A stretch of 64,000 nucleotides of DNA from positions 1 to 64,000 of the forward strand of contig JADJFT010000001.1 of the NCBI GenBank assembly GCA_016708465.1. The letters run 5' to 3'. The notes beneath the pieces are model-generated. The model worked only from the letters and a program-made list of their open reading frames with translations. It was not told the DNA's origin and did no database searches. The translations under genes were made by a program, and so were the position numbers. How positions within the stretch are numbered: the first letter of the stretch is position 1; each line of letters begins with the position of its first letter. The DNA is from Rhodanobacteraceae bacterium. Its GTDB lineage: Bacteria; Pseudomonadota; Gammaproteobacteria; Xanthomonadales; Ahniellaceae. Positions 1-7,569 of this stretch are shown piece by piece.

Positions 1-1491
1 CATCAGGGATCAAGTGCCCATAGTCGCCGAGCATGTCCAGGGCATCGCGGACCATTTCCCGGTCCGTCAGGCCCGACCATTGATGCCGATACACGTCGCG
101 CGCGGTGAATTGCTCGGGCAGTTCGCCGATGCGCTTCAGGATCAGGCGCGCGGCGCTGGCCGTGCTGTTCGTGACGCTGGCATACGCTCGGGCCGCGTGG
201 CTTTCCAGATACTCGGACCACGCAAGCGCCCGAATCGTCGCGTCCTCGCTGACGGGACCGGTTCCGCCATCGATCAGGTGCATGATCAAAGCCAGCGCCG
301 GGATCGCCTTGCGATACTTGGACAGGTGCGAAGCCATGGCCGGATGAAGTTCGTCGCCGTGTAGCCTTCGCTCCAGTTTGGTGCGCCATTCACGGAACGC
401 GACCAGTCCACCGGGCGACAGTCGCAGGTAGGGCGATGCGTCGAACGGGTCACGCTGGCCGCCGATGGTGTCGGGCGTGATCTTGTCCAGATGATCGAAG
501 GCCGCGAATGCCCGATTGCGTGCCGTGCTGTCAGGCCATCGGTCCACGTCTTTCCAGTCGCCGCGATGATCAGGCCACACCAGCAACGAAAAGCGTTGCA
601 TCAAGCCATCGTCGCCAGCCGTGCCGCGCACTGCATGGCGCAGATACTCGGCGATCCTGCCCGGCTGTGCGCCGCCGATCACTGACAGCGTGACCTTCGG
701 AATGTGCAGGTCCAGGCCACGCATGATGCGATCGAACGTGTAGCCATCTCGACCATTCCAGCCGGTCAGGTAGAACGCGCGCGTTCCTCGGCTCGGTCCT
801 CTTGATCCAGTCCGCGCAACAGTCCGACCAGCTCATCACGTTCAACAAGGATGCCGTTCGGGTTCTGCCGCAACAGTTCGCCCAAGCTCGCGATGTTGGA
901 GTCGTTCGCGATGTAGCGGCGCAGCGTGGGCGCATCGGGTGCATCGGGCAATTCGATTGACGCGGCAGCATTCTTGGTCAATGCCCTTGTTGCCGATACC
1001 TTCGCGGCCTTCGTTCGCAGCTCGTGCGATTCCATCGCTTTTGCGTGCGACTTCATCGACTCGGCGTGAACATCACGCGCTTGAACCTGCAATCGACGGA
1101 GTGGTGCGAGTGCTTGATTCATGGCCGGCGACTTCATCGTGCCGGGCCTGCCGACGATCATGCCCCACAGGTTCGGGCATTCGGTCCAGTCGCTGTTTTC
1201 CTGCGGTCGCACGCCGATGCGGTTGCCGAGAATTGAGCCAGCCCCGACCACTGCCGAAACGGCCAATAGGTCCGGCGGGCACTGCAATCGTTCGGCCATG
1301 TCGTCGACCCAGGGGCGCAGCGACTCCGGCAGCAACGCCATGTCGAATGGCATCGGCGATGGCGCGTCCGGAAGCGGACGGGGCTCGGCGTCGCGCGCCT
1401 GCATCGATTCCGCATTGCGCATGGTCGCGGCCAGGTCACGTGCCGCGTCCTCGTCAAGGCGACTGGTATAGACATCGATCGCGGGCTTCAT
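1..1491 (-). CDS. DUF3987-family P-loop protein of the integrated element (3' end outside window, one frameshift)
   Basis: The protein begins at ATG 1491 and overlaps the preceding gene by ATGA. A P-loop-like stretch, VGRPGTMKSPAM, lies near residue 115, as in DUF3987 (YfjI-like) proteins that accompany primase zinc fingers in phage and satellite-type elements. The frame breaks in a GC dinucleotide run at 775-783: after EERA the displayed frame stops, while the shifted frame continues with FYLTGWNGRDGY and stays open to base 1. Removing two bases gives the normal family sequence. The expected role, by family, is a helicase/ATPase partner in element replication; this is inference. The C-terminus lies left of the window. 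The frameshift may be a sequence error, given similar breaks in essential genes nearby. Confidence 0.72.
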
Positions 1492-2018
1492 TGGAGCACC
1501 ACGCGTGCGGCGTCGATGCGTTCCAGTGCGACAGCAACGCGATGCGCATCCGCGTCACTCAGCCGGCCGCGAAGCACGTCATAGGCCGCAATGCTGACAA
1601 TGCTGGCCTCGAATGCCAGGACGCCGAGCGCGGCGCGCCATTGGGCTTGTCGTGCGGCTTCGCGAAGTTCGCGGCGGCCGTCCGGCGAGTCATCGCGGAT
1701 GCGCGCAGGGAACAAGTCTGCGAGCGCCAGTCCGACCGCGCCGAGCACGTCGCCGATGGCGCAGCCTGCGAAGCAATGCGCCAGGATGCGGCCGTCGTCG
1801 CCCACGGTCACGGACAGTGATGCTTGTCGGTCATCGTGAGCGGGGCAGCGTGCCGACCAGCCCTTGCCGAACTGCCGCACCCGCTCAAGTCGCGTCAGCA
1901 GAATATTCACGTCGGGCGGCGTGCCGGTATGATTCGCAAGCCGATCTTGTCCGATCCGGTGTTGTCCCGAGCGCCCGAGCCAGCCAGCTTGGGCGTTCGT
2001 ATTTCTGGCCTTAGTCAT
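1488..2018 (-). CDS. CHC2-type zinc-finger primase-like protein
   Basis: This is a 176-aa protein. Residues about 40-100 carry a CHC2-like zinc ribbon: ARCPAHDD followed by HCFAGC, giving the C-x-x-H ... C-x-x-x-C ligand pattern of DnaG-type primase N-termini. No TOPRIM catalytic domain follows; the rest is an alanine-rich helical region. The gene overlaps the 48-aa ORF upstream (stop within ATGACTAA) and the DUF3987 gene downstream (ATGA), so translation is probably coupled. Paired with DUF3987, it suggests a split primase/helicase replication module like those of P4-type satellites and integrative elements. The zinc motif is seen; the replication role is inferred. Confidence 0.75.
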   Translation of the reverse strand: MTKARNTNAQAGWLGRSGQHRIGQDRLANHTGTPPDVNILLTRLERVRQFGKGWSARCPAHDDRQASLSVTVGDDGRILAHCFAGCAIGDVLGAVGLALADLFPARIRDDSPDGRRELREAARQAQWRAALGVLAFEASIVSIAAYDVLRGRLSDADAHRVAVALERIDAARVVLQ

Positions 2019-2157
2019 CGTGCGTCGCCTCTAACTGTTCAAAGCGGATGCGTTTCGCCAGCTTCATCGCGTACACACTCAGCGAGTCGAGATGTGCGGC
2101 CAGTGATTCGGCGCGATGGTCCGCGCCGCGATCATCAAGCCGAATGTCGGACACCAT
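2011..2157 (-). CDS. small hypothetical protein (48 aa) in element operon
   Basis: This 48-aa ORF starts at ATG 2157 inside the end of the 43-aa ORF and ends at TAA 2011-2013, inside the start of the CHC2 gene. The predicted peptide is charged and helical (MVSDIRLDDRG at the start, KLAKRIRFEQLEATHDD at the end), with no recognisable domain. The reason to believe it is translated is the chain of overlapping start and stop codons through the whole operon. It could instead be a leader that couples translation of the primase fragment. Function unknown. Confidence 0.45.
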   Translation of the reverse strand: MVSDIRLDDRGADHRAESLAAHLDSLSVYAMKLAKRIRFEQLEATHDD

Positions 2158-2266
2158 CGCCGTGATGCGGCGCGCCAGTTTCCAGATCGATCAGCAGTTC
2201 GCCCGAACCGGCCCCGAGGAACAACTTGTTCAGCCGTCGATACTTCGGATTGCAGGCGGCGATCAT
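2135..2266 (-). CDS. small hypothetical protein (43 aa) in element operon
   Basis: This 43-aa ORF starts at ATG 2266 and overlaps the alpA-like stop by ATGA; it ends at TGA 2135-2137. The sequence begins MIAACNPKYRRLNKLF and includes LLIDLETG. No family is recognised. Support comes from the four-base overlap with the regulator gene, the same junction type as at the other genes of the operon. It overlaps the next ORF by 23 bases in another frame, so one of the two may be untranslated. Confidence 0.42.
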   Translation of the reverse strand: MIAACNPKYRRLNKLFLGAGSGELLIDLETGAPHHGDGVRHSA

Positions 2267-2463
2267 GCGGCCACCTTGCCCGCCTCGGCGATGCGCGCGG
2301 CGATCCAGCTCTGTACCGATGATTCAGGCCATGCCACGGCGCGTTTGCCGAGCTTGATCGGGGCGGGGAAGCGGCCTTCGCGGATCGCCTTGTAGACGCC
2401 ACCCTTGCGCATGCCCACAGCGGCGCAAACGTCAGGGAGCCGAACGAGCTTTTCTTGCATCAT
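2263..2463 (-). CDS. AlpA-family excisionase/regulator
   Basis: The start is chosen at the tandem ATG-ATG (2463/2460), giving 66 aa, the usual AlpA size; the longer open frame upstream has no family character. The sequence reads RLPDVCAAVGMRKGGVYKA, then EGRFPAPIKLGKRAVAW and a SWIAARI tail, a textbook winged-helix AlpA/excisionase-like fold. In P4- and CP4-57-type elements AlpA activates the integrase and promotes excision. A 76-base gap on its 5' side (2464-2539) is the only real intergenic space in the operon, so a promoter for alpA and the replication genes probably sits there. Confidence 0.85.
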   Translation of the reverse strand: MMQEKLVRLPDVCAAVGMRKGGVYKAIREGRFPAPIKLGKRAVAWPESSVQSWIAARIAEAGKVAA

Positions 2464-2521
2464 GGTGCACCTCTGTTGTTGAAGAGGCACCGATTGAATG
2501 CGATAGGTTCGCGGCCTTACA

Positions 2522-2544
2522 GGTGAATCGCGCGAATATTCACC
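2522..2544. promoter_or_regulatory. 7-bp perfect inverted repeat before alpA
   Basis: GGTGAAT at 2522-2528 is matched by ATTCACC at 2538-2544 with a 9-base spacer. It overlaps the stop codon of the 161-aa gene and lies about 60 bases upstream of the alpA start on the minus strand. A dyad there could be an operator for AlpA or another element regulator. No U-tract follows, so a terminator is unlikely. Function inferred from position only. Confidence 0.3.
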
Positions 2545-3025
2545 GCAAACGGCGCATGTTCGCGATGGCTTCGCGGTGATTGCGGACGATGCTGCGCACG
2601 GTGTCCTCGGGTGCGTTGTGCGCAAGTGCGACGCGTGCGATGGCTTCCTCTTCGGTCCAGGCGGGGTTCATGCGATAGGCGGCGTAGAGCATGGCGATGT
2701 CGCCGGCTGAGTGAACTTGTGGGCGTCCCTTCGGCTTCTTCGGCTTGCTCGGAATGCGCTGCGCGTGATCGCGCAGGATCGCCGAAATCCACAAGCGATC
2801 CATTGCGGTCAGGTCGGTACCGGCATCGATCTTGGCGGCCATATCGTTGCTGTAGGCGCGTTGCGCGGCAGCGATGGCGGCATGCTCCGCTTCGGAAACG
2901 CGAAAGTGAAAGCCCGGTGCCTTGACGGGCGGCGTTGCAGGCATCCCGTCAGGTGTCGCGGGCGTCAAAGCGCGCGCCTTTCTGGCGCGCGGTTGCTTCG
3001 TGCTTTTCTTTGCCGTTGGGCTCAC
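2540..3025 (-). CDS. hypothetical basic protein of the integrated element (161 aa)
   Basis: The start is set at GTG 3025, which overlaps the stop of the preceding 44-aa ORF (GTGA). A longer open frame to 3109 runs antiparallel to operon logic and only re-reads the 44-aa ORF in another frame. The N-terminus is lysine/arginine/proline-rich (KKSTKQPRARKARAL), and a second basic patch (SKPKKPKGRPQ) sits mid-protein. The C-terminal EEEAIARVALAHNAPEDTVRS stretch could form a helix-turn-helix. This suggests nucleic-acid binding. No family recognised; it is a resident of the element operon downstream of the integrase. Confidence 0.6.
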   Translation of the reverse strand: MSPTAKKSTKQPRARKARALTPATPDGMPATPPVKAPGFHFRVSEAEHAAIAAAQRAYSNDMAAKIDAGTDLTAMDRLWISAILRDHAQRIPSKPKKPKGRPQVHSAGDIAMLYAAYRMNPAWTEEEAIARVALAHNAPEDTVRSIVRNHREAIANMRRLR

Positions 3026-3156
3026 GCGCGGCCTTTCTCGGCGGCTTCTTTCAATGCTCGCTGTCTGGCCTTCTCGCCATACGCGCCGCTCAACGCCATG
3101 GATCGCCAATGCTCGGCGTGGAGTGTGTCCAGATTCCGCGTGCCCGCCTGAATCAT
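3022..3156 (-). CDS. small hypothetical protein (44 aa) coupled to integrase
   Basis: This ORF was found by reading the third frame between the integrase and the 161-aa gene. ATG 3156 overlaps the integrase stop (ATGA) and TGA 3022-3024 overlaps the GTG start of the next gene. The peptide begins MIQAGTRNLDTLHAEHW and ends in a charged helix rich in Ala, Lys and Glu (KEAAEKGRA). Seamless coupling on both sides is the main support. No family is recognised. Confidence 0.55.
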   Translation of the reverse strand: MIQAGTRNLDTLHAEHWRSMALSGAYGEKARQRALKEAAEKGRA

Positions 3157-4374
3157 GATGCTTTGGCCTTGCGCTTAATCGGCACGATCTTCGCGCCCTT
3201 GCCGGCCTTCAATCCGTCGAGATAGTCCGCCCATGCCGTCATCATCTTGCGGCGCTCTGGCAGGTGCTGTGCGTAGTTGTAGGCGGCACGGACCTTGTTG
3301 CGCTCGCCGTGTGCGAGCTGGCGCTCGATCGCGTCGCGGTGCCATCCCTGTTCGTTCAACAGCGTGCTCGCCATGCTGCGGAAGCCGTGGCCGGTCATTT
3401 CGTCTGCCGTGTAGCCCATTCGGCGCAGCGCGGCCAGAACGGCGACATTCGACATGGGGCGGCGCGGGCCGCGTGCGCTCGGGAACACGAAGCGACCGTC
3501 GCCCGTGAGCGCCTGAATCTCGCGGCAGGATCGTCACCGCCTGCGGTGCAAGCGGAACGATGTAGTTCACGTGCCTTCATGCGCGCGGCGGGAATGCGCC
3601 ACTCGCCGGCATCAAGGTCGAACTCTGCCCACTCAGCTTGGCGTAGCTCGCCGGGGCGCACAAAGACCAGCGGGGCCAATTGCAGCGCAGCGCGCACGAC
3701 GGGTGTGCCCGTATAGTCATCGATCGCGCGCAACAGGCCACCGATCTTGGTCGGGTCGGTAATCGAGGCGTGATGCTTTCGGTGGTCGGTCGCAGGGCAG
3801 GGGACAGGTCGCGCGCCGGGTTCATCGTGGCGCGGCCTGTAGCAATGGCGTATTTGAAGACTTGCCCGACGTTCGTCAGCGCGCGGTGTGCTGTCTCAAT
3901 TGCGCCGCGTGATTCGATTCGGCGCAGGGCGGCGAGAATTTCGGGCGCGGCGATCTCGGCGATGGGGCGCTTTCCGATCCATGGGAACACATCACGTTCC
4001 ATGCGGCGGATGATCTTGTCGGCGTGCGAATCGACCCACTCGCCGCGTTGCGTCTCGAACCACTCACGCGCAACCGTCTCGAATGCTTCCGCTGCGGCGC
4101 GGCTGGCCTTCTCGGCTTGCTTGGCGGCGCTCGGGTCGATGCCTTGGGCGATCAATTCGCGCGCTTCGTCACGGCGTTGGCGCGCCAGCTTCAAGCCGAC
4201 ATCGGGATAGGTGCCGATGGCTAGCCGCTTTTCCTTGTCGGCGATGCGGTACTTGAGCCGCCACAGTTTGCCGCCGGATGGCGCGACCTCCAGATACAGG
4301 CCGCCGCCGTCGAACATGCGCACCGGCTTGGCGGTCGGCTTGGCGTTTCTGATGGTGGTGTCGGACAGCTTCAT
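3153..4374 (-). pseudogene. int: P4-type tyrosine integrase with three indels
   Basis: The start is ATG 4374 (MKLSDTTIRNAKPTAKP), the standard N-terminus of P4-like integrases; the open frame reaching 4599 only reads through tmRNA. The N-terminal arm-binding domain (residues about 1-85) and a SAM-like core-binding domain are followed by the catalytic domain with RPGEL, HGFRSMAST, LAHGERN and the nucleophile region AAYNY, so all catalytic residues are present. Three indels break it: a lost A near 3777-3779 (TTEKHHASITD expected), two bases lost near 3563-3568 (between MKARE and YIVPLAPQA), and an extra C near 3523-3526. Correcting them gives 407 aa. Either a decaying integrase or sequence errors; three in 1.2 kb is denser than elsewhere in the window. 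Confidence 0.85.
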
Positions 4375-4385
4375 GCGGTCACCGC

Positions 4386-4448
4386 TTGGGGGCATCGACT
4401 CCGGGCAACCCCGGCATGCCCCCAAGAATGCCCCCAGGTTGGGGGCAT
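4386..4448. repeat. cluster of four TGGGGGCAT repeats upstream of int
   Basis: The nine-mer TGGGGGCAT occurs at 4387-4395 and 4440-4448 on the plus strand, and in inverse as ATGCCCCCA at 4416-4424 and 4428-4436. The last two copies form a 9-bp palindrome with a 3-base spacer, and the two middle copies repeat directly at 12-base spacing. The cluster lies between the int start codon and the tmRNA terminator, where arm-type integrase or excisionase sites are normally found. The repeats are seen; the binding role is inferred. Confidence 0.55.
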
Positions 4449-4490
4449 GTCCATAGCTCCCGGTGAACGGCAATACACCACTGCGGGCAC

Positions 4491-4514
4491 AAAAAACCCC
4501 GCAATTACGCGGGG
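4491..4514 (-). terminator. rho-independent terminator of ssrA
   Basis: On the minus strand CCCCGC, a six-base loop GTAATT and GCGGGG are followed by TTTTTT. It begins 36 bases after the tmRNA CCA end. If the att crossover is at the tmRNA 3' end, this terminator is on the element side of the junction. Confidence 0.85.
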
Positions 4515-4549
4515 TTAGATGCTTCCGTGGGCTTCGGTGAACCCTGAAT

Positions 4550-4575
4550 TGGTGGAGGCGGCGGGAATCGAACCC
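4550..4575 (-). other. probable attachment site: 3' end of tmRNA
   Basis: The T-arm and acceptor end of tmRNA (minus strand GGTTCGATTCCCGCCGCC, then TCCACCA) is a well-known target of P4-type integrases. The integrase gene lies immediately downstream and points away, as in other ssrA-integrated islands. The second copy of the att core should lie left of base 1 and cannot be seen here. Confidence 0.6.
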
Positions 4576-4897
4576 GCGTCCGAAAATGATCCATCCCAAG
4601 TCCTACATGCGTAGCCCTTCTTTGATCTCGTACCTGACATGCCGAAGGGCGCGCTTATCCAGGTACCAGCTCGTTGATTTTGGTCGCTGCAACCCGAGCA
4701 CAGGCAGCGCTTATCCCGTGAGCATGACTCAACTTTTGAGAGCACGGACACTCTCGCAGTCGAGGCTTAGGCCTTAAGCGGCCAGAGCGTAGTTGTCGTC
4801 GTTGGCAACTAAAGTTTGCAGCTGGATTAACGAGGAAAGCCACCCCCTCGGCATGCACTCAGTAACTTCACTACTCCCGTCGAAGCCGATCGCCCCC
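4550..4897 (-). ncRNA. ssrA: tmRNA
   Basis: The 5' end (GGGGGCGATCGGCTTCGACG) and the 3' end (CCGCCTCCACCA) pair to form the seven-base-pair acceptor stem with discriminator A. The T-loop GGTTCGATTCC is intact. The tag reading frame, near 4800, encodes ANDDNYALAA followed by TAA, which matches the gammaproteobacterial degradation tag with its LAA end recognised by ClpXP. It rescues stalled ribosomes together with SmpB, encoded at 8153-8648. Length of about 348 nt is normal. The gene is complete, so element integration has regenerated its 3' end. A good sigma-70 promoter and a terminator flank it. Confidence 0.96.
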
Positions 4898-4916
4898 GTT
4901 GTGTTACGACGAAACC

Positions 4917-4945
4917 AGTATGGGGTGGGCTGGCGATGATTTCAA
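4917..4945 (-). promoter_or_regulatory. sigma-70 promoter of ssrA
   Basis: On the minus strand the -35 box TTGAAA (4945-4940) and the -10 box CATACT (4922-4917) are separated by exactly 17 bases. Transcription would start near 4910, leaving a short 5' leader for processing before the mature tmRNA end at 4897. The -35 box overlaps the stop codon of the histidine kinase gene. Confidence 0.65.
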
Positions 4946-6186
4946 TGACGCGATGATGAATCGATATCGCGATGCTCGGGAATCGGCGATGTCGGCAGCG
5001 CCAGTGTGGCGGTGGTGCGGCCATCGGCATGATGTTCGATGTCAAAGCGGCCGCCGAACATCGACGCGACCATGCGTACCACCGATAGCCCGAGGCCGAA
5101 GCCCTGTGCGCCGGGTTCGCCATCGCTGCGGGCGGCGTTGCTGACACGAATCACGACGTTGGTGTCGATGCGTTCGAGCGCGATCGCGACCGGCTCGGTA
5201 CCGTGGACGATGGCGTTCTGCACCAGATTGCCCAAGGCCCGGCGCAGCGCGAACGCGCGGCCGTGCATCGGCCACTCCGATACCGCGCCGATCACCTCGA
5301 TGTGCGCGCGTCGTGCGAAGCGGTCGGCCACATCGAGGACAAGCTCGGCGAGATCAAACGGTGTTGGCGCTTCGTCGCGGCCTTCGCGGATCAGGCTGAT
5401 GAATTGCCCGACGAGTTCGTCCATTTCCTCGATGTCGGCCACGATCGCCGACTGTGCCGCGAGGTCGCGCGCCGAATCGAGTTCAACAGCGAATCGAAGT
5501 CGGGCGAGCGGGGTGCGCAGGTCGTGCGACAGTCCCGCGAGCCAATTCTGGCGTTCGGTCTGCTGTCGCCGTCTCGCCAATGCGGCGTCGGCCAGCGTTG
5601 CCGCCAGCGCCGCGACTTCGCGTGGCGCGTCGGCAAAGCTGCTGTGGTCGAGGCGACCATCGAGTAATGCGTCGGCCTGTGTGACCAGTCGCGACAATGG
5701 CCGCCCGATGCGGCGGGTAAGCCAAGTGGCGGCAAGGATGACGAGAATGGTGGTCGCGCCGAGGATCCAGAACGATGCCCGCAGCACCGATGCCGACAGC
5801 GGTTTGAACGGCACTACCACCCATTGGCCGGCGTGCAGGCGCGCACTGATTTGCGGCTTTGGATGATCTTGCACGCGCACCTGCCAATCTGGCTGCAGGT
5901 TGCTGATCTCTTGCGCCAGCGCGCGTCCTAGCGGCGTGTCGGGCGGGCGCACCGGCGGCGGCGTTGTTGTCCAACGCACGCCTTGACGGGCGACGTCTTC
6001 CGGCAGTGGTAACCCCGCTTCGATCAGCGCCGCCTGCGCCGCGATCGTGGCGACCAGCGTGCGCGCCAGTTGCTGCGCGCCTTGTTCGAGCGTGTACCAA
6101 CTCATCAGCAGGGCCGCGACCAACAGGATTGATGCACTGCACCCGGCGATCAGCCGCAACGACATTGCCTGCAGGCTGGAATTCAT
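4942..6186 (-). CDS. EnvZ/CpxA-type sensor histidine kinase
   Basis: This is a 414-aa inner-membrane kinase. The N-terminal membrane helix (residues about 10-30) and a second near 140-160 (FWILGATTILVILAATWL) flank a periplasmic domain of about 100 residues. A HAMP segment leads to the H-box GLSHDLRTPL (His about 221), the N-box LGNLVQNAIVHG and the G-box GFGLGLSVV. It follows the response regulator on the same strand; its ATG is directly after the putative regulator stop. Divergent Spy/CpxP-like and secreted proteins (7090-8110) suggest envelope-stress sensing, but the stimulus cannot be read from the sequence. Confidence 0.9.
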   Translation of the reverse strand: MNSSLQAMSLRLIAGCSASILLVAALLMSWYTLEQGAQQLARTLVATIAAQAALIEAGLPLPEDVARQGVRWTTTPPPVRPPDTPLGRALAQEISNLQPDWQVRVQDHPKPQISARLHAGQWVVVPFKPLSASVLRASFWILGATTILVILAATWLTRRIGRPLSRLVTQADALLDGRLDHSSFADAPREVAALAATLADAALARRRQQTERQNWLAGLSHDLRTPLARLRFAVELDSARDLAAQSAIVADIEEMDELVGQFISLIREGRDEAPTPFDLAELVLDVADRFARRAHIEVIGAVSEWPMHGRAFALRRALGNLVQNAIVHGTEPVAIALERIDTNVVIRVSNAARSDGEPGAQGFGLGLSVVRMVASMFGGRFDIEHHADGRTTATLALPTSPIPEHRDIDSSSRH

Positions 6187-6906
6187 TCAGGTTGCCGTCG
6201 GGTACGAAAACGTAGCCGAGTCCCCAGACCGTCTGCAGATAACGGGGGCGGCGCGGGTCGATCTCCAGCAGCTTGCGCAGACGCGAGACCATGACATCGA
6301 TGGAACGGTCGAACACCTCATGGTCGCTGCCGCGCGTCAGGTTCATCAACTGGTCTCGCGACAGCGGTCGACCGGGCTGCGCCACGAGTGCTGCGAGAAC
6401 CGCGAACTCACCACTGGTCAGTTTCATCGCGTCGCCGTCGCGGATGAGCGTACGCGTGCTCGGGTCGAATGAAAACGGGCCGAATAGCGTGCGTTCCGCC
6501 TGTGGCCGCGGTGCCGCGCCGGGGGTCGCCGGGCGCGTCGGAGAATCGCGCGGATGCGCGCCAGTAACTCGCGCGGGGCACAGGGTTTCGGAAGATAGTC
6601 GTCGGCACCGATCTCTAACCCGACAATGCGGTCGACTTCATCGCCCTTGGCGGTGAGCATCAGTACCGGCGTGGTCCGACCTTCGCCGCGCAGACGTCGG
6701 CAGGCTTCCATGCCGTCGCCATCGGGCAACATCAGGTCGAGCACGATCAGATCGACATGCACCTCGACCAGTGCGCGGCGCATGCCGGCGAGATTGGCCG
6801 CAGCACGGACGCGAAACTGATGTTCCTCAAGATAGCGGACGAGCAGTTCGCGCAGACGCGCATCGTCGTCGACGATCAGCAGCAGGGGTTGGTCGGTAAC
6901 AGCCAT
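6187..6906 (-). CDS. OmpR-family response regulator (frameshifted)
   Basis: The receiver domain spans residues 1-120: acidic pocket VDDDAR, phosphoacceptor LIVLDLMLPDGDG and the conserved Lys in PKPCAPRELL. The frame is then lost near 6540-6550, where one base appears missing; the shifted frame continues through LFGPFSFDPSTRTL into a winged-helix DNA-binding domain (MKLTSGEFAVLAALV, then DRSIDVMVSRLRKLLE, ending GLGYVFV). The displayed frame then runs into the kinase gene without a stop; the likely natural stop is TGA 6187-6189, which requires a second small indel near 6200-6215. With both corrections the protein is about 239 aa, the usual OmpR length. Confidence 0.82.
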
Positions 6907-7004
6907 CGCGACATTGTCGGGCAGTGCAGCGATTCGGCAAGCGTCGATCGCCGGAATTTGTAACCGGATATGTCAGAACCCCGGTTTGTTCACATTCGCT
7001 TGCG

Positions 7005-7040
7005 CCGCCACGCCGACTTGAAACACCTGCGGCGTGGCGG
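7005..7040. promoter_or_regulatory. 11-bp inverted repeat in the divergent regulatory region
   Basis: CCGCCACGCCG at 7005-7015 is perfectly complementary to CGGCGTGGCGG at 7030-7040, with a 14-base loop. It lies between the response regulator and the Spy/CpxP-like gene, about 50 bases before the latter's start. It could be an operator or a stable 5'-leader hairpin. No U-tract follows. Confidence 0.4.
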
Positions 7041-7089
7041 TCTGCGACGCTGGCTCTGCCATCAAACCGGTGGCATTTGGAGAACGATG

Positions 7090-7555
7090 ATGAAATCCGT
7101 GACGGCTTTTTTTCTTGGCGTCGGTAGCGCTGTTGGTGAGCGCCGCGATCGTCGCTGCGGCGGTGCCGAGAACCACGCTAGGCCTGTCGATGGGCGCGGG
7201 TGCGCCGCAGATTCGCGGGCTGGATGCGAACGCGCAAGCACAACTGACTGCGTTGCGCGACGATGCGCTGCAGTTTCGCCGCCATGCCTATATCGAGGTC
7301 GGTGCCTTGATCGACGCGGCGCAGACGGAGTTGTCCAGCCCAGATGCTGATCTGCGTGCGCTGTCCCAAAGCGCTGAGCAAACCCTGTTACCGCTGTTGC
7401 TCGATGCGCGCGCCAACCGTGCGGCACGACTGGCCTTCTATGAATCGTTGGAGCCAGGGCAACAGGCAGATGTGCGCGCCTGGATGCAGGCCAAGTTGGC
7501 GCGGATCGAGCGCGTACACGGGCTGATCGGCGACTTCATGACGCAAACCCCCTGA
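7090..7555 (+). CDS. Spy/CpxP-like periplasmic protein (frameshifted in signal peptide)
   Basis: A start at ATG 7090 (or 7087) gives MKSVTAFF, then the frame breaks in a run of seven T (7109-7115). With six T the signal peptide continues as LASVALLVSAAIVAAAV, giving a 154-aa secreted protein; the present length is 3n+1, as expected for one extra base. The mature part is helical with two motifs resembling the LTxxQ repeats of Spy/CpxP (LDANAQAQLTALR and YESLEPGQQADVRAW). Its position divergent from an OmpR/EnvZ-type pair recalls cpxP-cpxRA. The assignment is structural resemblance, not a strict family match. Confidence 0.62.
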
Positions 7556-7569
7556 ACCGGAGACTCCAG

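Noticed and set aside
4375..4599. N-terminal extension of the integrase
   Set aside because: It is tmRNA sequence and terminator read as protein; the family start is ATG 4374.
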